Shown here piece after piece: positions 25,754 through 34,200 of a stretch of 64,000 nucleotides of DNA. The stretch is from Methanobacteriota archaeon. GTDB taxonomy: Archaea > Thermoplasmatota > Poseidoniia > Poseidoniales > Poseidoniaceae. The position numbers were made by a program, and so were the translations under genes. Numbering within the stretch: the first letter of the stretch is position 1; each line of letters starts with the position of its first letter. The notes under the pieces are model-generated. The model was not told where the DNA came from, searched no databases, and saw only the letters and a list, made by a program, of their open reading frames with translations. Location of the stretch: assembly GCA_004195635.1 (NCBI GenBank), contig PSPT01000008.1:1-64000 (forward strand), in the 5' to 3' direction.

Positions 25754-27532
25754 TTAAGAGAGTCTCATAAGTTGAAAGTCGGTCAACTCACGCAAAGCAG
25801 TGAGGTCGCCATCTCCCGGTAATTTGTTGAGGCATGCGTGAGCCATAGAATGGTACTCCTCTGCCCGCTCTCTTGCATATGCAACCGACCCTATCTCGTG
25901 CAAACCGGCAAGCCCCTTAGCAAGTATTTCGGCATCTACTTCCTCTCCCTTTCCTAAGGCAGCCAACACATCCCGCTTGGAAGGGGAATCTGATTGCTCT
26001 AGAGCATGAATCACCATCAATGTGCGCTTTCCTTGGGCCAAATCGCTACCAGCTGGCTTACCTAAGGTCTTGGAATCAGATAATACATCAATTAGGTCAT
26101 CCATCAATTGAAAGCATAGGCCGACATTTAGTCCCCATTCGGTCATGATTTCAACGACATCTTCGCTAGCGTTAGACAATAGAGACCCAATCCTTCCGCA
26201 AGTCCTAAACATCACCGCAGTTTTACCCTCAATCATCTCGATGTATTCACTCTCAGCCACCGTTTTTCGGTCCTCAAAACTAATGTCTAATTGCTGCCCC
26301 TCTGCAACACGACGAACCATGTCACTAATTGTCAAAACGACCTCACGTAAATGGGAGGAAGGAATATTGTCGCTTAGCGCTAATACTTCAAAACCGACAG
26401 CGAGCATTGCATCACCGGCATTTATTGCAGTAGGTAAGTCATATGCTACATGTACGGCAGGGCGCCCTCGACGAATTTCATCATCATCCATAATATCATC
26501 ATGGACCAAAGTGAAATTATGAATAATTTCAATTGCAGCACCAACATCATACAGACAATCATTAGCGAGCCCAACAGCCTCGGAAACAATAATTGGCAAA
26601 GTTGCCCTCATTCTCTTGCCTCCGCCGTCAATAAGATGCATCATTGCATCTCGCAACCGCGGTTGTGAACTTTTTGAAAGCGCAGAAATAATACGAGATT
26701 CCACTTCTCCCTTATGGCGCAATATCGCTGAAGAAAGGCCTTCACCAATAAAATCACCACCTGGATTAGCCGATTGGCCTTGATCTCCGGAAGTGGTGTC
26801 TGGGGTCAACATGGCAGTCACGTCACCTGCACGGTGGATATCCGGGTGGTAAATATATTCCTTTGAATCATTAGGCCAGCAAGCAGGAAGGAATTGCTGG
26901 CAAATGAACTTAAACCATGGAGCAATAACTTCACCTCTATCTTCTATTTCAGCGCACCAAGCGGCAAAACCATCCCTACTAACCCAAGCGACTTCGCAAA
27001 CTTCATTGGGATTGAGATTCAATTCTACATCCACATCTATGCGTATCACATGGTCTAATTCATGTTCGACCCATTCGTCATTCATCCGGGCCATATAGTG
27101 GAAACGCCCAACAGTTGCAAAGTCTGAAGTTAATATTTTGGTAGTATCTATTCCCAATTCTTGATTCAATTTACGGATTGCGGCAACATGAGTGCCTGTG
27201 GAAGCATCCATCTCCTCAGCAAAATGAAGAGGATGGGAGCAACAGGAATTGGCCCAAATGCCTGGAAAGGTTATCTTATCCAAAGCCCTCCTTTGAAGCA
27301 ATAATTCTCCCTTTGAATTGAATAAAAGAACACTGAAAGCCCGATGCAATGAGCCCTTGGCTTTGTGGGCGGACAATTTAGATGCAGGACCAATAATAAC
27401 ATCATCCTTATTGACTAATATTACAGCCTCAGACATCATTTTGACCTGCTCGACATCGAGACTAGAGTTCAAAAGTTCAACTCCATCCATCTCAATGTCA
27501 ATGGTCGGAACTTCAGCATTTACGTCAGCCAT
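25754..27532 (-). CDS. fusion of type I isopentenyl-diphosphate isomerase and GGPP/FPP synthase
   Basis: Residues about 25-230 are a Nudix-type IDI with ITFPGIWANSCCSHPL (catalytic Cys) and WVEHELDHV plus NPNEVCEV. These are close to the eukaryotic/actinobacterial type I form. Residues about 270-592 are a trans-prenyl synthase with the first Asp-rich motif LVHDDIMDDDE and the second LMDDLIDVL. One polypeptide would thus turn IPP into DMAPP and elongate it to C15-C20 for ether lipids. ATG 27532 follows GAGGG; TTG 27544 is also in frame. IPK lies 95 bp upstream on the same strand and supplies IPP. Confidence 0.9.
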   Translation of the reverse strand: MADVNAEVPTIDIEMDGVELLNSSLDVEQVKMMSEAVILVNKDDVIIGPASKLSAHKAKGSLHRAFSVLLFNSKGELLLQRRALDKITFPGIWANSCCSHPLHFAEEMDASTGTHVAAIRKLNQELGIDTTKILTSDFATVGRFHYMARMNDEWVEHELDHVIRIDVDVELNLNPNEVCEVAWVSRDGFAAWCAEIEDRGEVIAPWFKFICQQFLPACWPNDSKEYIYHPDIHRAGDVTAMLTPDTTSGDQGQSANPGGDFIGEGLSSAILRHKGEVESRIISALSKSSQPRLRDAMMHLIDGGGKRMRATLPIIVSEAVGLANDCLYDVGAAIEIIHNFTLVHDDIMDDDEIRRGRPAVHVAYDLPTAINAGDAMLAVGFEVLALSDNIPSSHLREVVLTISDMVRRVAEGQQLDISFEDRKTVAESEYIEMIEGKTAVMFRTCGRIGSLLSNASEDVVEIMTEWGLNVGLCFQLMDDLIDVLSDSKTLGKPAGSDLAQGKRTLMVIHALEQSDSPSKRDVLAALGKGEEVDAEILAKGLAGLHEIGSVAYARERAEEYHSMAHACLNKLPGDGDLTALRELTDFQLMRLS

Positions 27533-27627
27533 GATATCCCTCAAACTTTGCGATGTGCTAGAGGGTTATCACAATAGCGGCTTTGAAGATACAATCTAAC
27601 AGACTGATTCAAAATAGTACAAAGATT

Positions 27628-28473
27628 CTAGTTAGGTAAAATGACAGTACCGCGGCAATCCTCGCCTTTCATAGCAGAATAAAGTGTGGCGGCGACCCCT
27701 CTAACCATTTTTACTTCGATTCCTTGATTTGCAACATGTGAACCGCGTTCTGCCTTGAGGAAAATGCCCCCCGTTACATCAATATTTTCAAAATGTTCAC
27801 CAGAAAAACCATCACTTTCTCGCCATTCAAATAGCAAATCCTGCGGCTCGCCTTCAATAGGCGGTGAACGCAATAAACCATCAACTCCACCAAGTGCAAA
27901 TACTAATCTACTGACATTAGGCACTTCAACTGCAATTCTATAGACCAAATCATCACCAGATAATATTCCAAATTCCCTGCTACCCTCGCAAGCAACAACA
28001 TCGCCAAAAGTTACCTTTACTTCCATGGGATGATGATCTGCAAAAATACTGACATCCCCTTTGAATTTCTCTCCGGTTCCAATAGCCCACTCATGAGGCG
28101 GATACACTTTGGAAGAGATTCCGTGTTTTTCTAATCCAGCAATTACGTGATTATTGAGATTAAACATGTCCTTTCGTACTGCGATAATAGCTTCATCCTG
28201 GGAACTAATGTGGCCCTCTGCGGAGATGTCACCCTCCGTACTGCCCACCAATTCTGATTCATCAAGTCTGCCAAGGTGCAGGCTCCACCTTTTGGCTTTT
28301 AGGTGGCCGAATGAACCGGCCCCATGTACTAGGATTACCGAATATCCCTCGCTGACGATTTCTGCTATCACGCCACACAAACTATCGATAATGGCAAGTT
28401 TTGGTGTGCACAATTTTTCCTTTTCGGTGATTAGGCCACCACCCAATTTGACGACAACACACCCCTTCACCAT
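27628..28473 (-). CDS. ipk: isopentenyl phosphate kinase
   Basis: IPK phosphorylates isopentenyl phosphate to IPP in the archaeal mevalonate pathway. This amino-acid-kinase-fold protein starts VVVKLGGGLITEK. It has the family motif LVHGAGSFGHLKA, whose His is catalytic, and a C-terminal nucleotide site near LALGGVDGLL-type sequence. ATG 28473 gives 281 residues with the first strand at once; the upstream open frame (to 28689) is antisense to the neighbouring gene and is rejected. The order IPK then IDI-GGPPS suggests an isoprenoid operon. Confidence 0.9.
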   Translation of the reverse strand: MVKGCVVVKLGGGLITEKEKLCTPKLAIIDSLCGVIAEIVSEGYSVILVHGAGSFGHLKAKRWSLHLGRLDESELVGSTEGDISAEGHISSQDEAIIAVRKDMFNLNNHVIAGLEKHGISSKVYPPHEWAIGTGEKFKGDVSIFADHHPMEVKVTFGDVVACEGSREFGILSGDDLVYRIAVEVPNVSRLVFALGGVDGLLRSPPIEGEPQDLLFEWRESDGFSGEHFENIDVTGGIFLKAERGSHVANQGIEVKMVRGVAATLYSAMKGEDCRGTVILPN

Positions 28474-28558
28474 TATACCGCCAATTACGCCTAACGGTAT
28501 TCCTTGATGAAGGTGGCGGAATAGTTGGATTGAAGTTAAGTTGCTGCGTGGGAGAATC

Positions 28559-28891
28559 ATGACCGAACCAACTATTGATGAGTTCATCCGCCATTTGCAA
28601 GTAAAACTCGACAACCCTGAGTCAAATAACGATAGTGAAGAATTGAAGCGAACACAAAGGCAATTGGATGGAGCGATTAACCTAGCCATTTCATTTAGAG
28701 ATAGGCACGCTAAATTGCTGGCTGCTGGAGAAAAGGAATTTGAAATTCAGCAGAATGTACGCATTTTGGCCGACAAAGTTCAGAGCGAAATAGTTTCAAG
28801 CGGGGATTCTCTTTCAGATATCTGCAGTTCATGCTCTGCAATACTTGAAACAGACTTGGACTTCTGCCCAGCATGTGGGACAAAAAAATAA
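28559..28891 (+). CDS. small zinc-ribbon protein with helical N-terminus
   Basis: The 110-residue product starts at ATG 28559 after GGGAGA. Residues 1-80 are predicted helical and charged. The end is a C4 zinc ribbon, ICSSCSAILETDLDFCPACG. Such double-CxxC tails occur in many archaeal regulatory or scaffold proteins. It diverges from IPK and converges on the MamK-like actin gene with 39 bp between. Function unknown. Confidence 0.65.
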   Translation: MTEPTIDEFIRHLQVKLDNPESNNDSEELKRTQRQLDGAINLAISFRDRHAKLLAAGEKEFEIQQNVRILADKVQSEIVSSGDSLSDICSSCSAILETDLDFCPACGTKK

Positions 28892-28930
28892 TTACTCAGT
28901 ATTCCTTGAACTAATGAACTACTAATTTTC

Positions 28931-29956
28931 TCAGCGAGAAGCAAGAGTCAAATTAGCCCACATTTCTTCAGGTACTTCCATTGCTAATCTTAGGCCGCCC
29001 ATGGCGCCGAGATGAATAGGAGCGTCTACAGTGTGTACTTCAACATCTCCAAGGTCAGAGAGGCGGCGCTCAATTAGCGCACCGAGTCCATTGATTCCGG
29101 AACCGCCACCTGCAAGAATTAGATTTCGGCGGAAGGCATCGTGGTATTCTGGGTTTGAGGCGGAAATCAATTTTTTAACGTTCTCAACGATTGGGTCAAC
29201 GATGCTTTCGCATGCACGTTGTATACAGTCGGTGATGTCCAAGGTCATTGCCTTTCCTTCAACTGAGAAATCAACCATTACAGGTGAATCAGGAGCAGAG
29301 GCCGAGGTGAACGAAAATTGCTCCTTCCAGCGACGAGCCATGTCCTTAGTAATTTGTGCGCCGGCATATTTGAGTTGGACTTCCCTTATGATTTGCGCAT
29401 CAATATGATCTCCAGCAAAGGAGGTGTGGACTTGGTCCTCAGGTTGTGGGACAGTACCATAGACGCGACAAAGATCAGTAGTTCCTGCTCCAATGTCAAT
29501 GACCAAAGAATGATCAAGCATATCCAAAGAATAGGCAACCGCGAAAGGTTCTGAAATAATCATGCAGGCATTTACACTTCCTGCTGCTGCATCAAAGATA
29601 GCAGTCTTGTCAACATAACTAGCTTCTGCTGGTGCTCCAATTACTGCGACAACTCTGCCATAATCTTCGGGGTCAGCAAGGCTCATGATATGGGTGATGA
29701 AATCCGCAATATACTTCTTGTCCTCCGCATTATCTTTAATCACTCCATGCTCAAGAGGGCGAAATAAATTCAAAGCGAGGCGATTCTTCAAAGCATCCTC
29801 GCCAAATAGAACATCACGACGCAAGAAATTTCGCGCAATAACATCTTTTGGTGTTCCAATGACTGTCAACACTTCTTCCTCTTGTCCAGCACTGGATACC
29901 ATTACACTTCTAAAAGTCCCAAGGTCAACTCCAATGTACAATACGTCATCACTCAT
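28931..29956 (-). CDS. MamK-like bacterial-type actin
   Basis: This 341-residue actin-fold ATPase has phosphate-1 loop IGVDLGTFRSVMVSS, phosphate-2 loop SLVIDIGAGTTDLCRVYGTV and adenosine motif LILAGGGSGINGLG. Beyond these shared motifs it keeps stretches that I recall from the magnetosome filament protein MamK: GTPKDVIARNFL, VVAVIGAPAEAS, GTVPQPEDQV, KEQFSF, NPEYHDAF and GLRLAEEL-type GLRLAMEVPEEMWANL. The homology is from memory, not computed. ATG 29956 (MSDDVLYIG) fits the family start. In-frame upstream codons to 30037 would add a hydrophobic stretch (LMSLLLIFVVCLI) and, if used, a membrane anchor. Likely a cytoskeletal filament. Confidence 0.85.
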   Translation of the reverse strand: MSDDVLYIGVDLGTFRSVMVSSAGQEEEVLTVIGTPKDVIARNFLRRDVLFGEDALKNRLALNLFRPLEHGVIKDNAEDKKYIADFITHIMSLADPEDYGRVVAVIGAPAEASYVDKTAIFDAAAGSVNACMIISEPFAVAYSLDMLDHSLVIDIGAGTTDLCRVYGTVPQPEDQVHTSFAGDHIDAQIIREVQLKYAGAQITKDMARRWKEQFSFTSASAPDSPVMVDFSVEGKAMTLDITDCIQRACESIVDPIVENVKKLISASNPEYHDAFRRNLILAGGGSGINGLGALIERRLSDLGDVEVHTVDAPIHLGAMGGLRLAMEVPEEMWANLTLASR

Positions 29957-30076
29957 GCTATCGCCAATATCGCCGAGTGTGGTCCACCTTATCAAGCATA
30001 CCACAAAAATAAGCAATAGTGACATGAGATATTGCAAGTATTCTGGAAGTTTGATTATAGATAATTGTTGAATAGA

Positions 30077-30175
30077 ATGCGTTTGAGAAATAGCACAGAA
30101 GCGGTTATTGAATCCCTAGAAGGGCGAGGAATGGGTATCGTATTCTGCGATGCAAGAAGGATTCGAAGGATGTAA
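30077..30175 (+). CDS. possible 32-residue basic peptide
   Basis: A short frame from ATG 30077 to TAA 30175 encodes MRLRNSTEAVIESLEGRG and then MGIVFCDARRIRRM. It lies alone on the plus strand between two minus-strand genes, in the leader of the actin gene. No clear ribosome binding site is seen. The composition is plausible for a protein (basic, mixed) but the length makes chance likely. Confidence 0.25.
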   Translation: MRLRNSTEAVIESLEGRGMGIVFCDARRIRRM

Positions 30176-30187
30176 GTATTTACTTAC
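30172..30187. terminator. inverted repeat at end of double-zinc-ribbon gene
   Basis: GTAAGTA (30172-30178) and TACTTAC (30181-30187) are perfect inverted copies separated by TT. The repeat covers the stop codon of the minus-strand gene ending at 30184 and the stop of the small plus-strand frame. It could be a weak bidirectional terminator or a protein-binding palindrome. Confidence 0.3.
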
Positions 30188-31191
30188 AACCACTCCTCGC
30201 AGGGCTGACAATACCATGCATTATATTCGGGGTAGAGTCGACCCATTTCACTACAATTGGGACACTCTTTGAGGACATTCTCACCCATCATACTCATTAC
30301 CATGTGGACATGCACATGGTCCTCAATTCCAAGATGTTGACGCATAGCCCAAAGCATTTGATCCTCGCTGGGCGAAATAATTCCATCCTCTAATACTATT
30401 TCTAATGCCGCACGATAATCCTGTATCATTGTTAAATCACGTGGGTCAAGGCTGACTCCGCCCTTTTCGTAAATAATATCTCGACCACCAGGGTCATCGA
30501 CAAATAAGACCAATGAAGCAGCTTGATATTCATCACTTCGCATTTCAAACGAAATTGTTGTGCCTTCAAGATTAGCAAAAACTAATTGTGAATGGCGATT
30601 AATCACACTGGCGATGCTGCGGGCAGTATCTTCAGCCGAGCGGCCTCGTCGCCAACCGGTTTCAGATGCCTCGTCAAAGATATAGAATTCAGTACCTACG
30701 CCGGGATATTCGAGTCTAATTTCCTCGCCTCCATCAAAACCATTTGCAACTATGGTCAATGAAGCAACTGTGGTGTTGACGAGGTTATCATCCTCATCAA
30801 AAGAGATCATTAAGGGCTTACGTTCTTCTGTTGCAACATTGAAATGGCCCTGCATTCCATCCATCCATTTTGATTCCAAACGATGTAAACTTTCTTCTTG
30901 AGCAGAATTTAATTTCTTATCTATGCCCAAAATGCCCTTGAGATGTCCATCTTCCATTTCCTGATTAAACTCGCTAATTAGCTCGGCATCACGGCGATGT
31001 GTAGGTGGAGGTCCAGATCTTTTTGATGAAGCTTCTGGGTCAGGCCATTCATAAGAACACTTTACGCATTGCAAATAATCGGGAATTGATGAGGGTTGAC
31101 TATCACTCCGGCAACGGGGGCAATCTCCCTCTTCGTCAACAGACAAATTTTCCTGCGCTTCTTCTCTTCCTCGGCGGATTCCAAGCCCCAT
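30184..31191 (-). CDS. double zinc-ribbon protein with possible TerB-like domain
   Basis: The 335-residue product has an N-terminal C4 ribbon (CPRCRSDSQPSSIPDYLQCVKC, residues about 24-45 with two CxxC pairs) and a C-terminal one (CPNC and CQPC). Between them are a charged helical part, a beta-rich part (residues about 130-250) and a helical hairpin YRAALEIVLEDGIISPSEDQ. That hairpin resembles the acidic helix pair of TerB or EF-hand-like domains. No family is firmly recognised. It lies upstream of the MamK-like actin on the same strand, 227 bp away, and could work with it. Confidence 0.6.
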   Translation of the reverse strand: MGLGIRRGREEAQENLSVDEEGDCPRCRSDSQPSSIPDYLQCVKCSYEWPDPEASSKRSGPPPTHRRDAELISEFNQEMEDGHLKGILGIDKKLNSAQEESLHRLESKWMDGMQGHFNVATEERKPLMISFDEDDNLVNTTVASLTIVANGFDGGEEIRLEYPGVGTEFYIFDEASETGWRRGRSAEDTARSIASVINRHSQLVFANLEGTTISFEMRSDEYQAASLVLFVDDPGGRDIIYEKGGVSLDPRDLTMIQDYRAALEIVLEDGIISPSEDQMLWAMRQHLGIEDHVHVHMVMSMMGENVLKECPNCSEMGRLYPEYNAWYCQPCEEWL

Positions 31192-31280
31192 GAAGCATGT
31201 TTGACGGTAGGGGTCATATGAAGTTTAACCATAATCCATAGTGGGATTAGGCCTCCAAAGGGCAAATGCATAGTTTAAGT

Positions 31281-32417
31281 TCACAACTTGCGCAAAACTG
31301 TAGCAATTCCCATGCCCCCGCCGATGCACATGGTAGACAAGCCGTATTCTCCACCGGTTCTTTGCAGGAGTGAGGCGGTTTTTCCTGTGATTCGACAACC
31401 GCTTGCTCCTAGTGGGTGGCCAATTGCTAATGCGCCGCCGTCAATATTGAGTCGGGGGTCTTCAGGTTCAATCGCGAGGTCTTTACAGACGGCAAGAGAC
31501 TGGCTTGAAAATGCCTCATTTAACTCAATTACATCCATGTCATCAAGATTCAGTCCTGCGCGCAGAAGGGCTTTTTGTGTAGCCGGGACTGGCCCTATTC
31601 CCATTATATCAGGATCTACACCTGCAATTGCGGTTGAAAGTATCTCGGCATGCGGGTTAAGGTTGTTTTCTGCAGCATATTTATCGCTTGACACCAAAGC
31701 AAACGCAGCACCATCAGTAAGTGGTGAGGATGTTGCCGCTGTTACACTACCGGTTTCCAAAAAAGCCGGTTTCAGAGTAGCCATTTTTTCCAAATTAGGC
31801 GAGCGCATACATCCATCAGCAGCTACTTGGCCATTGGGAGTATCTATTGAAACGATTTCTGCCGATAAATGGCCTTTATTTTGAGCAGCAATAGCCTTGG
31901 TGTGACTATTGAAAGCAAACAATTCTTGGGTATCTCGAGAAATGTTATGCGAGGTAGCCAGATTTTCGGCAGTAATGCCCATATTAATATAGGCTTGAGG
32001 AAATGATTCTTCTATGCCAGAGTGAAGGTCTCTAGTCCAACCTCCACGTTGAACCAAGGACATTGTCTCAACTCCGCCGCAAAGAAACACATCGCCGCTA
32101 CCCATTGAAATTGAACCTGCGGCTGTATGAATTACTTGCATGGAAGAACCACATAATCGGTTTGTGGTGGCACCGGGTACTGAAGTAGGTAGCCCGGAAA
32201 GATAGGTGGTAATTCGCCCGAGATTGAGACCCTGCACTCCCTCTGGATATGCGCAACCAAGAAGCAAATCTTCGATGTCGGAACCAGGCACTCCAGTTTT
32301 TGCTAGAACGGCTTTTGCCGCAGTAGATGCGAGGTCTTCGGGGCGGACATCCTTTAGAGCACCCCTGTGAGCACGGTGAAATGATGTCCTACTATAGCCC
32401 GAAATAACCGCTGCCAT
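31281..32417 (-). CDS. acetyl-CoA C-acyltransferase (thiolase)
   Basis: This thiolase makes or cleaves acetoacetyl/3-ketoacyl-CoA. It has the acyl-accepting Cys in TNRLCGSSMQVIH (about residue 88), the His motif GGALAIGHPLGASG and the second active Cys in STMCIGGGMG. ATG 32417 (MAAVISGYSRTSF) gives 378 residues. It resembles beta-oxidation-type thiolases (FadA/PaaJ-like) rather than the archaeal acetoacetyl-CoA thiolase that pairs with HMG-CoA synthase, so fatty-acid breakdown is the likelier role. Divergent from kptA. Confidence 0.9.
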   Translation of the reverse strand: MAAVISGYSRTSFHRAHRGALKDVRPEDLASTAAKAVLAKTGVPGSDIEDLLLGCAYPEGVQGLNLGRITTYLSGLPTSVPGATTNRLCGSSMQVIHTAAGSISMGSGDVFLCGGVETMSLVQRGGWTRDLHSGIEESFPQAYINMGITAENLATSHNISRDTQELFAFNSHTKAIAAQNKGHLSAEIVSIDTPNGQVAADGCMRSPNLEKMATLKPAFLETGSVTAATSSPLTDGAAFALVSSDKYAAENNLNPHAEILSTAIAGVDPDIMGIGPVPATQKALLRAGLNLDDMDVIELNEAFSSQSLAVCKDLAIEPEDPRLNIDGGALAIGHPLGASGCRITGKTASLLQRTGGEYGLSTMCIGGGMGIATVLRKL

Positions 32418-32519
32418 GAACCTGCCAAACATACTTCCCCAATGAGAGTTCCCCAAACAAAATCACTCTCTCATACAGAACGGGTTATGAAGGGGTGGGC
32501 GGTCGGCGAGGTGTTATTC

Positions 32520-33287
32520 ATGCTACGCGAATGCAAGACCCACGGATTTTTCACTGGTTTAAACTGTCAGGTTTGTAATGAAGAAGGTAAGTTCATTATG
32601 AGCGATAGAGAGCATAATGGGCTTGGCCGTTTAGTTGCAGGAGTGCTTCGCCACTTCCCCGAGAAATTTGAATTGGAGATGGATATTAACGGCTGGGTTA
32701 GTACAAAAGATATGACTGACCGTTTCAAGGCACACCGCCGCTATTATCATTGGCTTCGCCCTTGGCATTTCAAAGCCATCGCAGAATCCGATGGCAAGGG
32801 CAGATACCAAGTTGAGGGTAATATGATGCGCGCAACATATGCCCATAGCGTTGAGATCGAAATTGACTTGCCTACTGACGATATTCCTGAAGCATTATTT
32901 TGGCCGTGCAAGCCAGAGGAATTGCAAAACCATTTGGAATTAGGTATTAAGGCCGGCGACCGCATACATGTCCACCTTTCAAAGACAATTGCAAATGCTC
33001 TAGAAGCGGGACATGTTCACATGCCACGTCCTACAATTCTTGAAGTTGATACTACTGCTGCAATAGTTGATGGGCATACTATTTACAAGGCAGGCACTAC
33101 TGTATATCTAACCGAGGATATTCCTCCAAAATACCTATTTGTAGTTCCTTCTGATGATCCAATAATTGAAGAGATGGTCTGTGAGTGGGAAGTTCAAGAG
33201 GCAAAGGATGCGGCAAAAGCGAAAGCAGATGCAGCAAAGGCCGCTGAAGAAGCATTAGCCGCAGCAGCGGCAAGTGAAGAAGAGTGA
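32520..33287 (+). CDS. kptA: RNA 2'-phosphotransferase KptA/Tpt1
   Basis: KptA transfers a 2'-phosphate from RNA to NAD+. The product has an N-terminal zinc motif typical of archaeal forms (CKTHGFFTGLNCQVC), the first catalytic block LVAGVLRHFPEKFELEMDIN, and the second block MMRATYAHSV. The C-terminal ADP-ribose-binding half has GDRIHVHLSKT. ATG 32520 follows GAGGTG. About 35 residues at the end are Ala/Lys/Glu rich, an added helix. The natural 2'-phosphate substrate in archaea is unclear. Confidence 0.88.
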   Translation: MLRECKTHGFFTGLNCQVCNEEGKFIMSDREHNGLGRLVAGVLRHFPEKFELEMDINGWVSTKDMTDRFKAHRRYYHWLRPWHFKAIAESDGKGRYQVEGNMMRATYAHSVEIEIDLPTDDIPEALFWPCKPEELQNHLELGIKAGDRIHVHLSKTIANALEAGHVHMPRPTILEVDTTAAIVDGHTIYKAGTTVYLTEDIPPKYLFVVPSDDPIIEEMVCEWEVQEAKDAAKAKADAAKAAEEALAAAAASEEE

Positions 33288-33395
33288 TTTCAAAACTCCT
33301 CCACTACAAATCCACCTAAATGGAAAATCTAATTCCCTTTCGAATGAATAGGTTCAATTAGCCTATATATTACATTCTCAATATCATTGAAGTTT

Positions 33396-34085
33396 CTATT
33401 CTTCCTCATATTTTTTACTTGAGAGTGGAGATGTGAAGTCGCCATTAAGTCCAGCCATTCTCTCAGCAGTTTCGGAGAGAACCAAAGGACGCATGCAGTG
33501 GGGGCAATTGTCATCAGGAGTAAGTAACATAGGAATTATCGCAAGAGTAGATTCGCAGTGGGGGCAAGAGGCAATCATTTCCCCTTCCTTTAATTGCGAT
33601 TGATTTGGTAAATTCATACCCTGTCCTGAATACCAAGCGCGGAAAAGTGGATGCTTGAGCAATAATAAGCGCTTGAAACTCGACCAAGCCATGAATAACA
33701 TGAGTACCCCAAGTATTAATCCTGTGCCTCCTGATGTAATTGTTAGAACTGAGAAGAGCAAGAAGAGCAAACTGGCAATGGTGAATGTGGCAATAACAAA
33801 AGGTAGGGCGAATGGCCGCTTTCGGCGAAATGAACCCCATAAAAAAGCAGCAATTGCAGAGGGTAGTATTGTTAAATAACTAGCAACTGGGTCGATGAAA
33901 CTCAAAATACTCCATGTGAGGAACAATAGCATTACCAATGCACCGGCTAAAACCACAATAGTTTGTCGATGAGCATTCTCCAATGGATGGTTTGAACGCC
34001 CTGGGACTGAGCCGGCGAGCACCATGCCTCCTTTGTCGCCCATGCTTGGGGCCGGAGGTATTGGTTGAAAAACTAACACCTCCAC
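33396..34085 (-). CDS. membrane protein with C-terminal zinc ribbon
   Basis: The product of up to 229 residues has four hydrophobic helices between about residues 42 and 140 and a cytoplasmic C4 zinc ribbon, SCPHCESTLAIIPMLLTP followed by NCPHCMRPL. The charged linker LPNQSQLKEGEMIA joins them. The start is unsure: GTG 34085, ATG 34043 or ATG 34025. No family is recognised. It converges with kptA and diverges from coaBC. Confidence 0.6.
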   Translation of the reverse strand: MEVLVFQPIPPAPSMGDKGGMVLAGSVPGRSNHPLENAHRQTIVVLAGALVMLLFLTWSILSFIDPVASYLTILPSAIAAFLWGSFRRKRPFALPFVIATFTIASLLFLLFSVLTITSGGTGLILGVLMLFMAWSSFKRLLLLKHPLFRAWYSGQGMNLPNQSQLKEGEMIASCPHCESTLAIIPMLLTPDDNCPHCMRPLVLSETAERMAGLNGDFTSPLSSKKYEEE

Positions 34086-34200
34086 TTCGCAAAGGAAAAC
34101 GAATCATCCGCCACAAAATACATTTCCAAACCATCTTTCAATATAGTAAACTAATAATGAATACCGAAGAAGTCATGTTTGACTGGTCTTTGGGGGAGTT

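Noticed and set aside
28474-28689. 72-codon N-terminal extension of IPK
   Set aside because: It overlaps the divergent zinc-ribbon gene and lacks similarity to kinases; ATG 28473 starts right at the first beta strand.
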